Of a DNA stretch of 64,000 bases, positions 1 to 9,269 are shown piece after piece. The notes below the pieces were generated by a model. It saw only the letters and a list, made by a program, of their open reading frames with translations, made no database searches and was not told where the DNA came from. The stretch's first letter is position 1. Each line of letters opens with the position of its first letter. Origin of the DNA: Planomicrobium sp. Y74 (GTDB taxonomy: Bacteria; Bacillota; Bacilli; Bacillales_A; Planococcaceae); NCBI RefSeq assembly GCF_003668635.1, contig NZ_RCWH01000007.1, positions 124,001-188,000 of the forward strand, given 5' to 3'. A program made the translations under genes and the position numbers.

Positions 1-105
1 TTTGCTTATTATTTTTATTAGCTATTTAAAATGATAACATATATTATATAATCACAACATTTTATTATTTTTAATAAAATAACGTTTACTGGGGTGAGTT
101 AATCT

Positions 106-498
106 ATGAAAAAGGTCATCACTTACGGTACATTCGATTTACTGCACCATGGTCATATAAATATCTTAAAAAGGGCAAAACAGCTCGGTGACTATCTGAT
201 AGTCGGCCTGTCAACAGATGAATTTAATTTCATAAAAGGAAAGGCTGCTTACCATTCCTATGAGGACCGAAAAATGTTATTAGAGTCCATTAAATATGTG
301 GATGAGGTTATTCCTGAAAATGACTGGGCCCAAAAGGAAATGGATATCCGGGATAACCAGGTGGCTATTTTTGTCATGGGTTCTGACTGGGAAGGGAAAT
401 TCGACGAATTATCATCTCATTGCCAAGTTATATACCTGCCAAGGACAGATGGCATTTCCACAACAAAAATAAAAACAGATCTATACCATAAACGCTGA
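106..498 (+). CDS. tagD: Glycerol-3-phosphate cytidylyltransferase TagD
   Basis: Makes CDP-glycerol from CTP and glycerol 3-phosphate, the activated donor for poly(glycerol phosphate) wall teichoic acid; cytoplasmic. The 130-residue length matches the family (about 130). Seen: the nucleotidyltransferase HxGH motif as HHGH at residues 14-17 after the YGTFD strand, and the second signature RTDGISTT at residues 113-120. The start is preceded by GGGGTGA about 8 bp upstream. Its TGA stop overlaps the ATG of the next gene (ATGA), so it is translationally coupled to the CDP-glycerol-using transferase. The 105 bp before it are very AT-rich and presumably hold the promoter, but no clear hexamers were singled out. 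Confidence 0.96.
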   Translation: MKKVITYGTFDLLHHGHINILKRAKQLGDYLIVGLSTDEFNFIKGKAAYHSYEDRKMLLESIKYVDEVIPENDWAQKEMDIRDNQVAIFVMGSDWEGKFDELSSHCQVIYLPRTDGISTTKIKTDLYHKR

Positions 499-1664
499 TG
501 AAAGAAATCCTAATTGCTTTATACCTTGGTGTATTTAAGCTTCTTTTTTCACTTTTTAAATTATTGCCGTTAAAAAACAAAACTGTTTTCCTTTCCACTT
601 TTGGAGATAATGCATTTTATATTGGCAGAGAATTAGCGATATCCAGTTCGCAACCGCTTGTGTTCATTAACAGCCCAAAATGCAAAGAGGATTTTTCGGT
701 CATACCAACTGACAAAAAAATTTTTTACTCTACGAACACTGTAAACTTATCAGATTTTCTCCATGCCATTTATCACCTGGCGACATCGAAATACGTTTTC
801 ATCGATAATTACGTAGGGGCATTGGCAGCGGTCCAATTTAAAAAAGAAGTAAAATGCGTACAATTATGGCACGCTGCGGGAGCTGTAAAAAAATTCGGCT
901 GGAGCGATCCTCAAACCTTTCACAGAAGTGCCCGAGCGAAAAAAAGATTTCAAAAAGTGTATAATCAGTTCCAATATATCCCAGTAGGCTCGCAGCACAT
1001 GGCGAATATCTTCTCTGAAGCTTTCCGTCTGAGCCAAAAGCATTTTTTATATACAGGAGTGCCACAAACCGATTTTTACTTTGACGAAAACTTAAAGCAA
1101 AATGCTTTGAAGCGAGTATATGCCCGTTATCCGCAGCTAAAAGAGAAAAAAGTCATATTATATGCTCCGACTTTCCGGAAAGACGGGCTTCGTAGAATGA
1201 ATATGGAATATGATATAAAGCTTTTTCTTGATTCACTTGATGACCACCATGTCCTGTTGATCCGAATTCATCCCTCAGTTCATGAAACAGCACGGATCCC
1301 TGTTAATCCGCGCGTACTATTGGCAAGCGATTACCCGCAAATCAATGACCTTCTACTCGCCAGTGATATTTTAGTGACCGACTACTCCTCCATCCCTGTT
1401 GAATTTTCTTTATTGCAAAGAAAAATGATATTCTTCACCTATGATTTGGAAGCATACAATGATACTCAAGGCTTGTGGTCCATGAATGATTTATCCTTCC
1501 CCGGACCGGTTGCCAGAACAACAGCAGAAGTGATTGCTCACATCAAAGATCCCCATATTGACTATAATAAAATCAACCGTTTCAGGGACCATTGGAACGA
1601 ATTTTCCAGTGGTGCATCTGCGAGGAGATTAATATCTAAAGTCTACGATCCCGATGATTTGTAA
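498..1664 (+). CDS. TagB/TagF-type CDP-glycerol glycerophosphotransferase
   Basis: Transfers glycerol phosphate from CDP-glycerol to a lipid-linked teichoic-acid acceptor at the inner membrane face. Seen: 388 residues, a hydrophobic N-terminal stretch (about 5-25), and the family landmarks LWHAAGA (about 123-129, with the conserved His), RIHPS (256-260) and TDYSS (294-298). The length fits a TagB primase-like enzyme better than the longer TagF polymerase of B. subtilis 168, so a priming or short-chain role is more likely; this is inference from size. It overlaps tagD by ATGA, so the pair supplies and consumes CDP-glycerol. Confidence 0.9.
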   Translation: MKEILIALYLGVFKLLFSLFKLLPLKNKTVFLSTFGDNAFYIGRELAISSSQPLVFINSPKCKEDFSVIPTDKKIFYSTNTVNLSDFLHAIYHLATSKYVFIDNYVGALAAVQFKKEVKCVQLWHAAGAVKKFGWSDPQTFHRSARAKKRFQKVYNQFQYIPVGSQHMANIFSEAFRLSQKHFLYTGVPQTDFYFDENLKQNALKRVYARYPQLKEKKVILYAPTFRKDGLRRMNMEYDIKLFLDSLDDHHVLLIRIHPSVHETARIPVNPRVLLASDYPQINDLLLASDILVTDYSSIPVEFSLLQRKMIFFTYDLEAYNDTQGLWSMNDLSFPGPVARTTAEVIAHIKDPHIDYNKINRFRDHWNEFSSGASARRLISKVYDPDDL

Positions 1665-2051
1665 AAGCTTCAGGAAAGTTACCAAAGCTCTCAGCGAAGG
1701 AAATGGACTGTCAGAGCCTGAACATAGTATTCGAGAAAAACAGCAACGGTGAATGGGTGCTGATTGCAACCGTGAATAATCGGCGGACAATTTAAATCTG
1801 GAACTCTATAAGGAAAGATCCGGCAACATTGCCGGGTCTTTCTTTTTTTCCTTCCCTTGAAGAAATCATTTACCAGGAAGCCGGGCAGCTTGCCTCCGTA
1901 TACAAACAGACCAGGACTTCATGTGGTCTCTGCTCTTCCACTGATTTATAAACTTTTTACTGAACATGTCATAGGTATGTTATTCGGTAAAGTATTTCTG
2001 ATATAATAGACTCTTACGTACCCACATCATCACAAGAAAAAGGAGAACATC
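1665..2051. other. Intergenic region with a possible gene remnant
   Basis: No full gene. A 30-codon open frame (1703-1795, plus strand, ending VLIATVNNRRTI) looks protein-like but its only SD-like sequence lies too close to the ATG; it may be the tail of a lost gene. It is followed by the terminator at 1814-1850. The promoter of the next gene probably lies in 1930-2040. Confidence 0.4.
1814..1850 (+). terminator. Rho-independent terminator
   Basis: Stem GATCCGGCAA / TTGCCGGGTC with a 2-3 base loop, followed by TTTCTTTTTTT. Placed to end the tagD operon transcript. Confidence 0.85.
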
Positions 2052-3587
2052 ATGCCTGAACATTTATTGAACAAGTGGAAGACCCAGATAAAACCCGAAT
2101 GGAAAATTGCATTCTTTACTGCATTTATCATCGGCTTACTTACCCACATATACGTTTTCACAAATAGTTTGCCGAACCACGATGGCATAGTAAATACATA
2201 TAGCCCTCAGGAGAAATTCAGTTTGGGCAGATTCTTTTTATCTCCCTTCGCCGGCATCAGCTCTTATTTTGACATCCCGGTAGTTATCGGTGTCCTGTCG
2301 ATTTTTTACCTGTCCCTTATTGCCGTGATACTCACAGAATTCTTTGAGCTCAGAAAATCCCTTTCCATTGTCCTTGTGTCCGGCCTGGTCGTCACTTTTC
2401 CGACCATCAGCGCCACGTTTTCATATATGTTCACAGCTGATGGTTATATGGCTGGATCACTCGTCACCGCACTTGCGCTCTTGGTCACTAAAAAGTATAA
2501 GTATGGATTTATTCCCGGAGCCGTCTTATTTTACATGGGAGTAGGCGTCTATCAGGCGAACTTGCCATTTCTATTGACTCTGGCCACCATCTTCCTTTTG
2601 ATGGAGGCACTTACGAAAAACGTTTCCGTAAAAGGATTTTTAATCATCACTGCCCGCTTTATGGCAACTGCCGTCATCGGTATGGGGTTGTACGGAATCA
2701 CTTTCTACCTTTATAACCGCCTGTTCGCGGGTGAAATATCAAATTACCAGGGGCTTAATAACATTGGTGAAAGTTCGCAAAGCCTTTCCCTCACAGTCCA
2801 GGAATTGATCGACTCGGTAAACACATTTTTCTTCAGGGGCTTTATCACGGATATGCCTGTAAATCTTTTTGAAATACTGAACCTCTTTGTCGTTTTGTTG
2901 ATCATTGCGGGGGCTGCCCTGACTTTTTATCAAAACAAAGTCTATCGCAGCCTTCCCTTTTCCATACTGACGGTGCTGATGTTATTGAGTTTGCCTTTCT
3001 CTGCCTACTGTCTATACTTTGTTTCGGCCGATGTGATTTACCATATGTTAATGGTGCTGTCAGTGCTCAGTTTCTACCTGCTTCCTATTCTGATGTATGA
3101 TAAGTTTTCATTCGCTGCATTTACCAATAAAAGCTTTTCGTGGATCACTGTCATCGTTTCCCTGCTCGTCGTATTCAACTTCGCCATTATAGCGAATATT
3201 TCATATTATAATCTTCACCTGAAATATGAAAGTACCGTTTTCGCCTTGAACCGGGTGATTGACCGAATTGAACAGGTGAATGGACTTGAGGAAGCAGATA
3301 AACTGGCGATATTCGGCAGAAACACGCTTGAATCCAATCTCACCGACACAGTCATTCCACAAAGCATCCCGAGTATGACCGGATCCAGCGGAAATTATCT
3401 TCTTCCGCTTCCCTATCATTATTTCTACATGATGCAAAACCAGTTTGGCGTCAGCTACAAAACTGCCAGCCAGGATGAATATGCGCTCATTGCCGCCAGC
3501 GACACTTTTGAAAGCATGGAACCTTGGCCAGACAAAAGTTCTGTTCAGCTGTTCGGAGATATAGTGGTCATCAAATTCAGTGAATAA
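2052..3587 (+). CDS. GtrII-like membrane glucosyltransferase
   Basis: A 511-residue polytopic membrane protein of the glucosyltransferase type II (GtrII, Glucos_trans_II) kind, expected to move a sugar from a polyprenyl-phosphate carrier onto a surface polymer on the outer face. Seen: N-terminal membrane helix (about 19-37), then the acidic loop NHDGIVNTYSP (44-54) and GRFFLSPFAG, many further helices, and a C-terminal extracellular-looking domain of about 110 residues. A close paralogue lies at 6777-8312 (same N-terminal MPE..L..KW..KIK.EWK..F). Start: ATG 6 bp after AGGAGA. It faces the gtrA/gtrB-type pair across a shared terminator, suggesting one three-part glycosylation system. Confidence 0.8.
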   Translation: MPEHLLNKWKTQIKPEWKIAFFTAFIIGLLTHIYVFTNSLPNHDGIVNTYSPQEKFSLGRFFLSPFAGISSYFDIPVVIGVLSIFYLSLIAVILTEFFELRKSLSIVLVSGLVVTFPTISATFSYMFTADGYMAGSLVTALALLVTKKYKYGFIPGAVLFYMGVGVYQANLPFLLTLATIFLLMEALTKNVSVKGFLIITARFMATAVIGMGLYGITFYLYNRLFAGEISNYQGLNNIGESSQSLSLTVQELIDSVNTFFFRGFITDMPVNLFEILNLFVVLLIIAGAALTFYQNKVYRSLPFSILTVLMLLSLPFSAYCLYFVSADVIYHMLMVLSVLSFYLLPILMYDKFSFAAFTNKSFSWITVIVSLLVVFNFAIIANISYYNLHLKYESTVFALNRVIDRIEQVNGLEEADKLAIFGRNTLESNLTDTVIPQSIPSMTGSSGNYLLPLPYHYFYMMQNQFGVSYKTASQDEYALIAASDTFESMEPWPDKSSVQLFGDIVVIKFSE

Positions 3588-3590
3588 CTA

Positions 3591-3637
3591 AAATAGCCGC
3601 AGCTCTCGATATTCCTTCGAAAGCCGCGGCTATTTCT
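3591..3637. terminator. Bidirectional terminator
   Basis: Stem AAATAGCCGC...GCGGCTATTT with one internal mismatch and A/T runs on both sides, between convergent genes ending at 3587 and 3660. Confidence 0.75.
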
Positions 3638-3659
3638 TATTCGTTATTCAGCTGCCGGT

Positions 3660-4067
3660 TCAGTTTTTGGCTGACACCGAATTTTTAAAAATAATTTGTT
3701 TGCTTACTACATAATTAAAGACAATGACTACCCCATTCGCTATGATTTTTGCGAGGAAGTCATCCATCACAACCAATTCCACCAATACTATCATCATGAT
3801 AAAATCTATGCCCAAAGAAAGTATTCTAAAGAAAAAGAAGCTGCTGACTTCATGCAGCAATTCTCTCAAGCCGGAAGTTCGGGACCCAAAAACATATTTC
3901 TTATTTGTTACATAAGCAAATAATACGGAAACGGCCCAAGCAATCACAGTGGCAATCCGGTAATCCAAAACCACAGCTTCAGTCAATACGTAATAACTGA
4001 CAATGTTTACTCCGGTCGTTAAAATACCCATAATAATATAATTGACTATTTCTCTATTTTTTTTCAT
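3660..4067 (-). CDS. GtrA-family membrane protein (putative polyprenyl-sugar flippase)
   Basis: A 135-residue GtrA-like protein with four predicted membrane helices (roughly 8-28, 36-55, 78-98, 105-125). In the Shigella phage gtr systems GtrA is thought to flip the polyprenyl-phosphate-linked glucose made by GtrB. Seen here: TGVNIVSYYVLTE in helix 1 and YVTNKKYVFGS after helix 2, both family-typical. Its start overlaps the last 14 bp of the upstream GtrB-like gene, so the pair is translationally coupled. Confidence 0.88.
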   Translation of the reverse strand: MKKNREIVNYIIMGILTTGVNIVSYYVLTEAVVLDYRIATVIAWAVSVLFAYVTNKKYVFGSRTSGLRELLHEVSSFFFFRILSLGIDFIMMIVLVELVVMDDFLAKIIANGVVIVFNYVVSKQIIFKNSVSAKN

Positions 4068-5103
4068 TCAACTGGTATTCTCTTGTCAATTCTGAAGTTT
4101 CTATGGATGACCGGACGTAATCCCGGTTTTCAATTACACGTTCTGAGGCTTCCACCGGCGAACTTATAAATTTTCTTTCTCCATTATAATCATTCACGAA
4201 ATACAAAGGCCTGTTTTTCGTTTCATTGAAAATTCTTCCTAAATATTCGCCGATCACTCCGAGTGAAAGCATTTGAATACCGCCCAAAAATAGTATGACG
4301 CTCATTGTAGATGGATAACCGGTAATTTCTTCTCCAAAGAAAATGGTTTTGAAGACAATTACAAGAATATAAAGGAATGCCAGTATTGAGACGATAAACC
4401 CGGCGAAAGAAGAAAGGCGCAGCGGAACAGTTGTAAATGAAGTGATCCCTTCAATTGCCAGATCAAACAACTTCGAATAATTCCACTTAGTAATGCCAGC
4501 AGCACGTGCATCGCGGTCAAACATGATTTCCTTTTTGTTGAAGCCTATCCAGCTGAACATCCCTTTTGTATAACGCTGTGTTTCCCGCATTTTCCGCAAT
4601 GCCTCCACACAACGCTTATCAAGCAGGCGGAAATCCCCCGTATCTTCTTCGATATCAATATGAGAGACCTTCTGAAGTATCTGGTAAAACTTTTTGGAAG
4701 TCCATTTTTTAAACCAGGTCTCTCCCGTTCTGGAATTTCTTTTCGCGAAGACATCATCATATCCCTGTTCCCACAAGTCAATCATCAAGGGGATAAGTTC
4801 CGGCGGGTCTTGGAGATCCGCGTCCAGAATGATGAGAGCATCCCCTCTTGCATGGTCGAAGCCTGCGAGCATAGCCGTCTCTTTACCGAAATTCCGGGAT
4901 AGATCGACATAAGATATTCTGGGATCCATTTCTCTCAATCCTTTTAAAATTGGCAATGTACGGTCTTGGCTTCCATCATTCACAAAAAGCATTTCAAATT
5001 CGTAACCAACAAGCTCACTCAACACGTCCGTCAGACGCGAATATAATTGGTGCAAAACTTCTTCTTCGTTATATGCAGGTATCATTATAGTAATTAGTTT
5101 CAC
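4054..5103 (-). CDS. GtrB/CsbB-type polyprenyl-phosphate glycosyltransferase (GT2)
   Basis: Transfers a sugar (probably glucose from UDP-glucose) to polyprenyl phosphate. Seen: GT2 N-terminus TIMIPAYNEEE, FVNDGSQDRT, DADLQDPPEL (the metal-binding DAD plus QDPPE signature of DPM1-like enzymes), DTGDFRLLDKR, and two C-terminal membrane helices. Start choice: the open frame runs to 5202, but GTG at 5103 has AGAGAGGA at the right distance and begins exactly at the family N-terminus; the longer leader has no such signal. About 349 residues. The gene is coupled to the GtrA-like gene; galU just upstream on the same strand can supply UDP-glucose. Confidence 0.9.
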   Translation of the reverse strand: MKLITIMIPAYNEEEVLHQLYSRLTDVLSELVGYEFEMLFVNDGSQDRTLPILKGLREMDPRISYVDLSRNFGKETAMLAGFDHARGDALIILDADLQDPPELIPLMIDLWEQGYDDVFAKRNSRTGETWFKKWTSKKFYQILQKVSHIDIEEDTGDFRLLDKRCVEALRKMRETQRYTKGMFSWIGFNKKEIMFDRDARAAGITKWNYSKLFDLAIEGITSFTTVPLRLSSFAGFIVSILAFLYILVIVFKTIFFGEEITGYPSTMSVILFLGGIQMLSLGVIGEYLGRIFNETKNRPLYFVNDYNGERKFISSPVEASERVIENRDYVRSSIETSELTREYQLNEKK

Positions 5104-5351
5104 AAAAATCCTCTCTTCCATTGCCTTTACGCCAATCAAGCTTTGGCATAGAAGCATTAATCCGGATGCTTCTGTTTTATCAGAATGGAAGCTTGATTCC
5201 ATCCATATCTAACCTCCGCTGTGCTGCAAAGATACAATAAGATTATCATTACCATTAATCATACTATCACAAATTTATGTATTTAATCACATTTTTTGAC
5301 AAAATTTTAACAAAAATCAAATTATAGCTATCATCAACGCTTAATCCTTCA

Positions 5352-6236
5352 TCACAACCGACGGCTTTCGTAAGCCGCTTTCAACTTCTGCTCGAATAAT
5401 TCCAGTAACTGATCCCGCAATTCCGGACGCTTTAATGCAAATTCAATCGTTGTTTCAATAAACCCAAACTTCTCTCCCACGTCGAAACGCCGGCCATCAA
5501 ATTCATAACCGTAAACTCCCTGGATTTCGTTTAACTTTTGAATAGCATCCGTCAACTGAATTTCTCCACCTGCTCCTACTGTATGCTCACCCAAAATATC
5601 GAAAATTTCAGGATTCAGAATGTAGCGGCCCATGATTGCATAATTCGAAGGAGCTGTCCCTTTGGCAGGCTTTTCGACGAATTTATTGACTTTCATCAAT
5701 TTGCCGTCTCGGGACACGGGATCGATTATTCCATATCGCTGTGTATCCTCATCAGACACTTGTTTAACGCCTATAATGCTGTTGCCGATTTTTTCATACT
5801 GCCCCATCAATTGAGCTAAACAGGGTTCCGGATTCTCCACAATGTCATCGCCCAATAAAACAGCAAACGGTTCGTTTCCAATAAACTTTCTGGCCGACCA
5901 AATGGCATGCCCCAGCCCGAGCGGCTGCTTTTGCCTAATATAATGGATTTCCACTTTAGAAGTGCTCATAATCGAGTCGAGCATATCCATTTTGCCTTTT
6001 TTCAACAAGGTATCTTCAAGTTCATACACATGGTCAAAATGATCCTCAATCGCTCTTTTCCCTTTTCCTGTCACAATAATGATATCTTCAATCCCCGAAG
6101 CAATCGCTTCTTCAACAATGTATTGGATAGTCGGTTTGTCGACTATCGGCAACATTTCCTTTGGCATGGCTTTTGTTGCCGGAAGGAACCGGGTCCCTAA
6201 GCCGGCAGCCGGTATAATCGCTTTTTTAACTTGCAT
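5352..6236 (-). CDS. galU: UTP--glucose-1-phosphate uridylyltransferase
   Basis: Makes UDP-glucose from UTP and glucose 1-phosphate; cytoplasmic. Seen: 294 residues, the usual size; N-terminal nucleotide site [18 protein letters not shown] (10-28), LLGDDIV, FVEKP and [14 protein letters not shown], all GalU/GtaB signatures. It reads toward the GT2/GtrA pair with about 250 bp between, so it may have its own promoter, but its product is the probable donor for those enzymes and for glucosylated lipids and teichoic acids. Confidence 0.96.
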   Translation of the reverse strand: MQVKKAIIPAAGLGTRFLPATKAMPKEMLPIVDKPTIQYIVEEAIASGIEDIIIVTGKGKRAIEDHFDHVYELEDTLLKKGKMDMLDSIMSTSKVEIHYIRQKQPLGLGHAIWSARKFIGNEPFAVLLGDDIVENPEPCLAQLMGQYEKIGNSIIGVKQVSDEDTQRYGIIDPVSRDGKLMKVNKFVEKPAKGTAPSNYAIMGRYILNPEIFDILGEHTVGAGGEIQLTDAIQKLNEIQGVYGYEFDGRRFDVGEKFGFIETTIEFALKRPELRDQLLELFEQKLKAAYESRRL

Positions 6237-6477
6237 AAAATCACCTTTTCATCACTCTTTTTTGGAGTCCAATTCTTTATCAAAAACAATTGATAAATCT
6301 TTAATATTAAATACTGCATTTTTCTATTAAAAAGTATAACACAACTATACACCTTACTACATGTTGCTGTTAACCAGGCAGTAATGCAACAGTATCTTTT
6401 TATCTAATTCCACAGCTGCCCATTGCTGGCATTTGCACGATTTAATGAAAGAAAACGTTTGATGTTTTCTTCTAATC
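6237..6477. promoter_or_regulatory. AT-rich upstream region of galU
   Basis: No gene seen. The part next to 6236 must carry the galU promoter and an AAGGTGA ribosome site (6241-6247 on the minus strand). Nothing else was recognised. Confidence 0.4.
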
Positions 6478-6727
6478 CAGTACAGTAATAAAGCTGAATT
6501 AATCACTTGAAATATTTCGCAGGGGGACATTCCATAAATTTCACCCAGCTCTTTTCAGGCTCCTACGGCGTGGTAACTGCTTTTGTATTTTGGTACCCGT
6601 TATTATGGCGCTTTTTTGGATGGCCGGATCGATTCTTTTTATCCGCACAAAAGAGCTGAAAAACGATACGATGAAGTCGATTGACCGATGATTAGCATAT
6701 TGGTCCCTTGCTATAACGAAGAATATG
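6478..6727 (+). pseudogene. Decayed duplicate of the pgaC promoter and 5' end
   Basis: This stretch aligns with 9500-9745, the promoter, ribosome site and first about 60 codons of the PgaC-like gene, at a constant offset of about 3,022 bp. Shared text includes AGTAATAAAG in the promoter part, and long near-identical runs in the coding part (CTTTTGTATTTTGGTACCCG, CGATTCTTTTTATCCGCACA). The copy is dead: the ATG has become ATA at 6534, a base is missing near 6600, about 10 bp are lost near 6680, and similarity stops soon after the AACGAAGAA block. It lies between galU and the second GtrII-like gene. Confidence 0.88.
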
Positions 6728-6776
6728 CCTTGCGAGGTTACCGGGTACAGCTATTCGGCTGTGCCGTGCTCATCAA

Positions 6777-8312
6777 TTACTCTTCCAATTTAATAATCAG
6801 CACACCGTCGCTCATCTGGACGGACGATTCAGCCGGCCACGCTTCCATTTCTTCATAGTCTGCGCTTTGAACGATTTCGTGGAGATCCTCTTCATCGAGG
6901 ATAAATTCATAAGGGACGCCGAAAAAATTGTCCATCATTGACTGGAAATGCCGTGCGTCCTGCAACAGTATTTTTTGCAGAGGGCCTGTAAGCGGCGGAA
7001 TCTTTTGGCGGACGAGAGTTGAGATTTCCGATTCGATGGGGACGCTGCCGTAAACTGCAATCGGCGTATCTTTATCGAACCCTTCTGTCTGCTCCATCCG
7101 GTCAAGAATTCGCAGCGCCAGTGCTTGCGATTTCTCGAATTTCAGTTCCATATTCAAATATGAGATATTGGCGATGATGGCAAAATTGAAAATGATGACT
7201 GCAAAGAGCAGCACAGTGCTCCAGGAAGTGACTTTTGATAATATAGAAGAAATTTTTAATTTGTCGTAAATCACCACCGGCAACAGATAAAATCCGATCA
7301 CAGCTAAAATCATCAGAAAATGATACCAGATATCAGGCGAGATAAAAAAGAGGCTGTACGCCGAGAACGGCAGACTGAACAACAATACCATCACAACGGC
7401 CAGCTTCCAGCCGCTTTCGTAAATTCGATTTTCGACCACCGCTGCTGCAATCGCCAGCACAATCAGGATGAACAAAAGAACATTGAGTACTTCAAAAAGA
7501 TTTGCTGGCATATCTGCCGGAATGCCCCTAAAGAAATACTCGACCATCCCTGATCTTATCAGCGGAACAATCTCGAGAAGACCGGCTGAACTGTTGCCGA
7601 CTTCATCCACCCCCTGGTACTCCAGCAACTCCCCTGAGAAAACATCTGTATAGATCTTGAATGTCAGATAATACAGTCCCATGCCAATTAGAGCCAATAA
7701 CCCGAAACGGGCAATATAACTTAGAACTTTTCTTAAACTTATTCCAAATGACAGGATTTCATTGATCAGAAACACTGTAGCCACAGTCAGCAGGAATGGA
7801 AAATTCGCCTGGTAGACACTGACGCCCATGTACAGCAAGAATGCGCCAGGCACAAAACCGTATTTGTATTTCGAAGCAAGCAGCAGCGCCAGCAGCGTCA
7901 CAAACGAAGCTGCCATGTAACCGTCAGCCGTGAATGTGTACGACAGCGTGGCAGTAATCACCGGAAAAGTGGTGAGCAGGCCGGCTGTCAGAATGATGGA
8001 TAACGTCTTTTGCAGCCGGAAAAGGTCGGTCAGCGCAACTGTGGTCAACGTCAGGTAGAAAACAGACAGCATGCCGTTGAGCCAGGGCAGATCAAAATAA
8101 GAGCCGATTCCGCTGAACGGCGTCAGGAAAAAGCGCCCCATTTCAAATCCCTGCTGCGGGGTATAAATGCTGAGTATGCCATCGTGATGCGGCATGTAAT
8201 TCGTGAAAATATACAGATGCGTCAGCAGCCCGAAAATCGCCGCTGCTAAAAAAGCCGTTTTCCATTCCCGTTTTATCTTCGTCAACCACTTCCTGATCAA
8301 TTCTTCCGGCAT
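6777..8312 (-). CDS. GtrII-like membrane glucosyltransferase (second copy)
   Basis: Paralogue of the protein at 2052-3587, same architecture: N-terminal helix, acidic loop PHHDGILSIYTP, GRFFLTPFSG, many helices, and a C-terminal domain ending with a similar WPAESSVQ..DGVLIIKLEE tail. Start choice: the frame extends to 8366, but ATG at 8312 follows AAGGTGA with 5 bp spacing and aligns with the paralogue's start, giving about 511 residues, the same length. It is a lone minus-strand gene; the nearest gene downstream is galU. Two diverged GtrII copies with one GtrB/GtrA set suggests two acceptor or linkage specificities. Confidence 0.8.
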   Translation of the reverse strand: MPEELIRKWLTKIKREWKTAFLAAAIFGLLTHLYIFTNYMPHHDGILSIYTPQQGFEMGRFFLTPFSGIGSYFDLPWLNGMLSVFYLTLTTVALTDLFRLQKTLSIILTAGLLTTFPVITATLSYTFTADGYMAASFVTLLALLLASKYKYGFVPGAFLLYMGVSVYQANFPFLLTVATVFLINEILSFGISLRKVLSYIARFGLLALIGMGLYYLTFKIYTDVFSGELLEYQGVDEVGNSSAGLLEIVPLIRSGMVEYFFRGIPADMPANLFEVLNVLLFILIVLAIAAAVVENRIYESGWKLAVVMVLLFSLPFSAYSLFFISPDIWYHFLMILAVIGFYLLPVVIYDKLKISSILSKVTSWSTVLLFAVIIFNFAIIANISYLNMELKFEKSQALALRILDRMEQTEGFDKDTPIAVYGSVPIESEISTLVRQKIPPLTGPLQKILLQDARHFQSMMDNFFGVPYEFILDEEDLHEIVQSADYEEMEAWPAESSVQMSDGVLIIKLEE

Positions 8313-8573
8313 CCCGATCACCTTCTTGCAGCCAGTTTTAATAGATTTTAAACAGTATAGCAACAATGGAACGAAATGTCTGATAATTCAACGTATATGA
8401 GGGCTGCACAAACTTGAAGGGCCAGAACTGTTTATTTTTATTAATAGTTTTTCAAATCAGGTACTTTTCTGCGGCTGTTCAACATACAAATTTATACAAA
8501 TTTTTTGTGGTATACTTATATTGGCATTTATATGAATTCAATCAATAGACCAATAAAAGGGGAACCATTACAA

Positions 8574-9269
8574 ATGAATCCAAATTACGTTCGACAAATC
8601 GATGTATTAGTCATTGAACCGCACCCTCTTTTTCGCGAAGGGCTGAAGCGTGTTCTGGAAACAGATTCCAGGATACATATAGCAGCTGAAGGAGAAAACG
8701 GAGAGCAACTTCTTCCTTTGTATAAGGAATATCAGCCTGATGCTGTCATGATCGAGTTGAATCTTCCACAAAAAAACGGAATTGAAGCAGTACAGGAACT
8801 TATTCAGCATTTTCCGCAGTCAGTTGTACTCATTTTTACAGTAGTCGATGACTTCTCTTATGTTGCCCAGGCTATTCAAGCGGGAGCTTCCGGCTATTTA
8901 TTGAAGGAAATGGATTCCGCTTCCATTGCCGATGCCATAAAAATGGTCCTCAATGGAGGAATTTATCTTCATCCGAAAATCACGAAGGAGTTTTTGACTG
9001 AGTTCAACAGGCTTGCCCTCGGTGAAAGTGTAGGCGCTTTCATTCAAACAGAAATCAAAATGCCGTATCATCTTCTCACAGCCCGTGAAACAGAAGTCCT
9101 GCAGCTCCTGGCAGATGGCTGCAGCAATAAAGCCTTGAGCGAAGCTTTGGATATCAGCATCAAGACGGTCAAGAACCACGTTTCCACCATCTTAAGGAAA
9201 ATGGGCCTCAAGGATCGCACACAGGTTGTCGTCCAAGCTTTAAAAAACGGCTGGGTGGAACTTCGCTGA
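8574..9269 (+). CDS. DegU-like LuxR-family response regulator with an altered phosphorylation site
   Basis: A 231-residue two-domain regulator: receiver (about 9-125) and LuxR/NarL helix-turn-helix (about 166-225, LTARETEVLQLLADG and KTVKNHVSTILRKM). It resembles DegU throughout, ending KNGWVELR. Seen oddity: the acidic pair is E15-P16 instead of Asp-Asp and the acceptor position is Glu61 (MIELNLP, where DegU has MDINMP); Thr89 and Lys111 remain. It therefore cannot be phosphorylated in the usual way and may be locked active. Start: ATG at 8574 after AAAAGGGGA; the longer frame from 8505 lacks a site. No histidine kinase is nearby. It sits directly upstream of the pgaC-like operon. Confidence 0.9.
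   Translation: MNPNYVRQIDVLVIEPHPLFREGLKRVLETDSRIHIAAEGENGEQLLPLYKEYQPDAVMIELNLPQKNGIEAVQELIQHFPQSVVLIFTVVDDFSYVAQAIQAGASGYLLKEMDSASIADAIKMVLNGGIYLHPKITKEFLTEFNRLALGESVGAFIQTEIKMPYHLLTARETEVLQLLADGCSNKALSEALDISIKTVKNHVSTILRKMGLKDRTQVVVQALKNGWVELR

Noticed and set aside
5538-5819. Antisense frames over galU, hom, thrC, ggt and the VanY-type gene
   Set aside because: These genes have full conserved motif sets on the other strand; the antisense frames are shadows.
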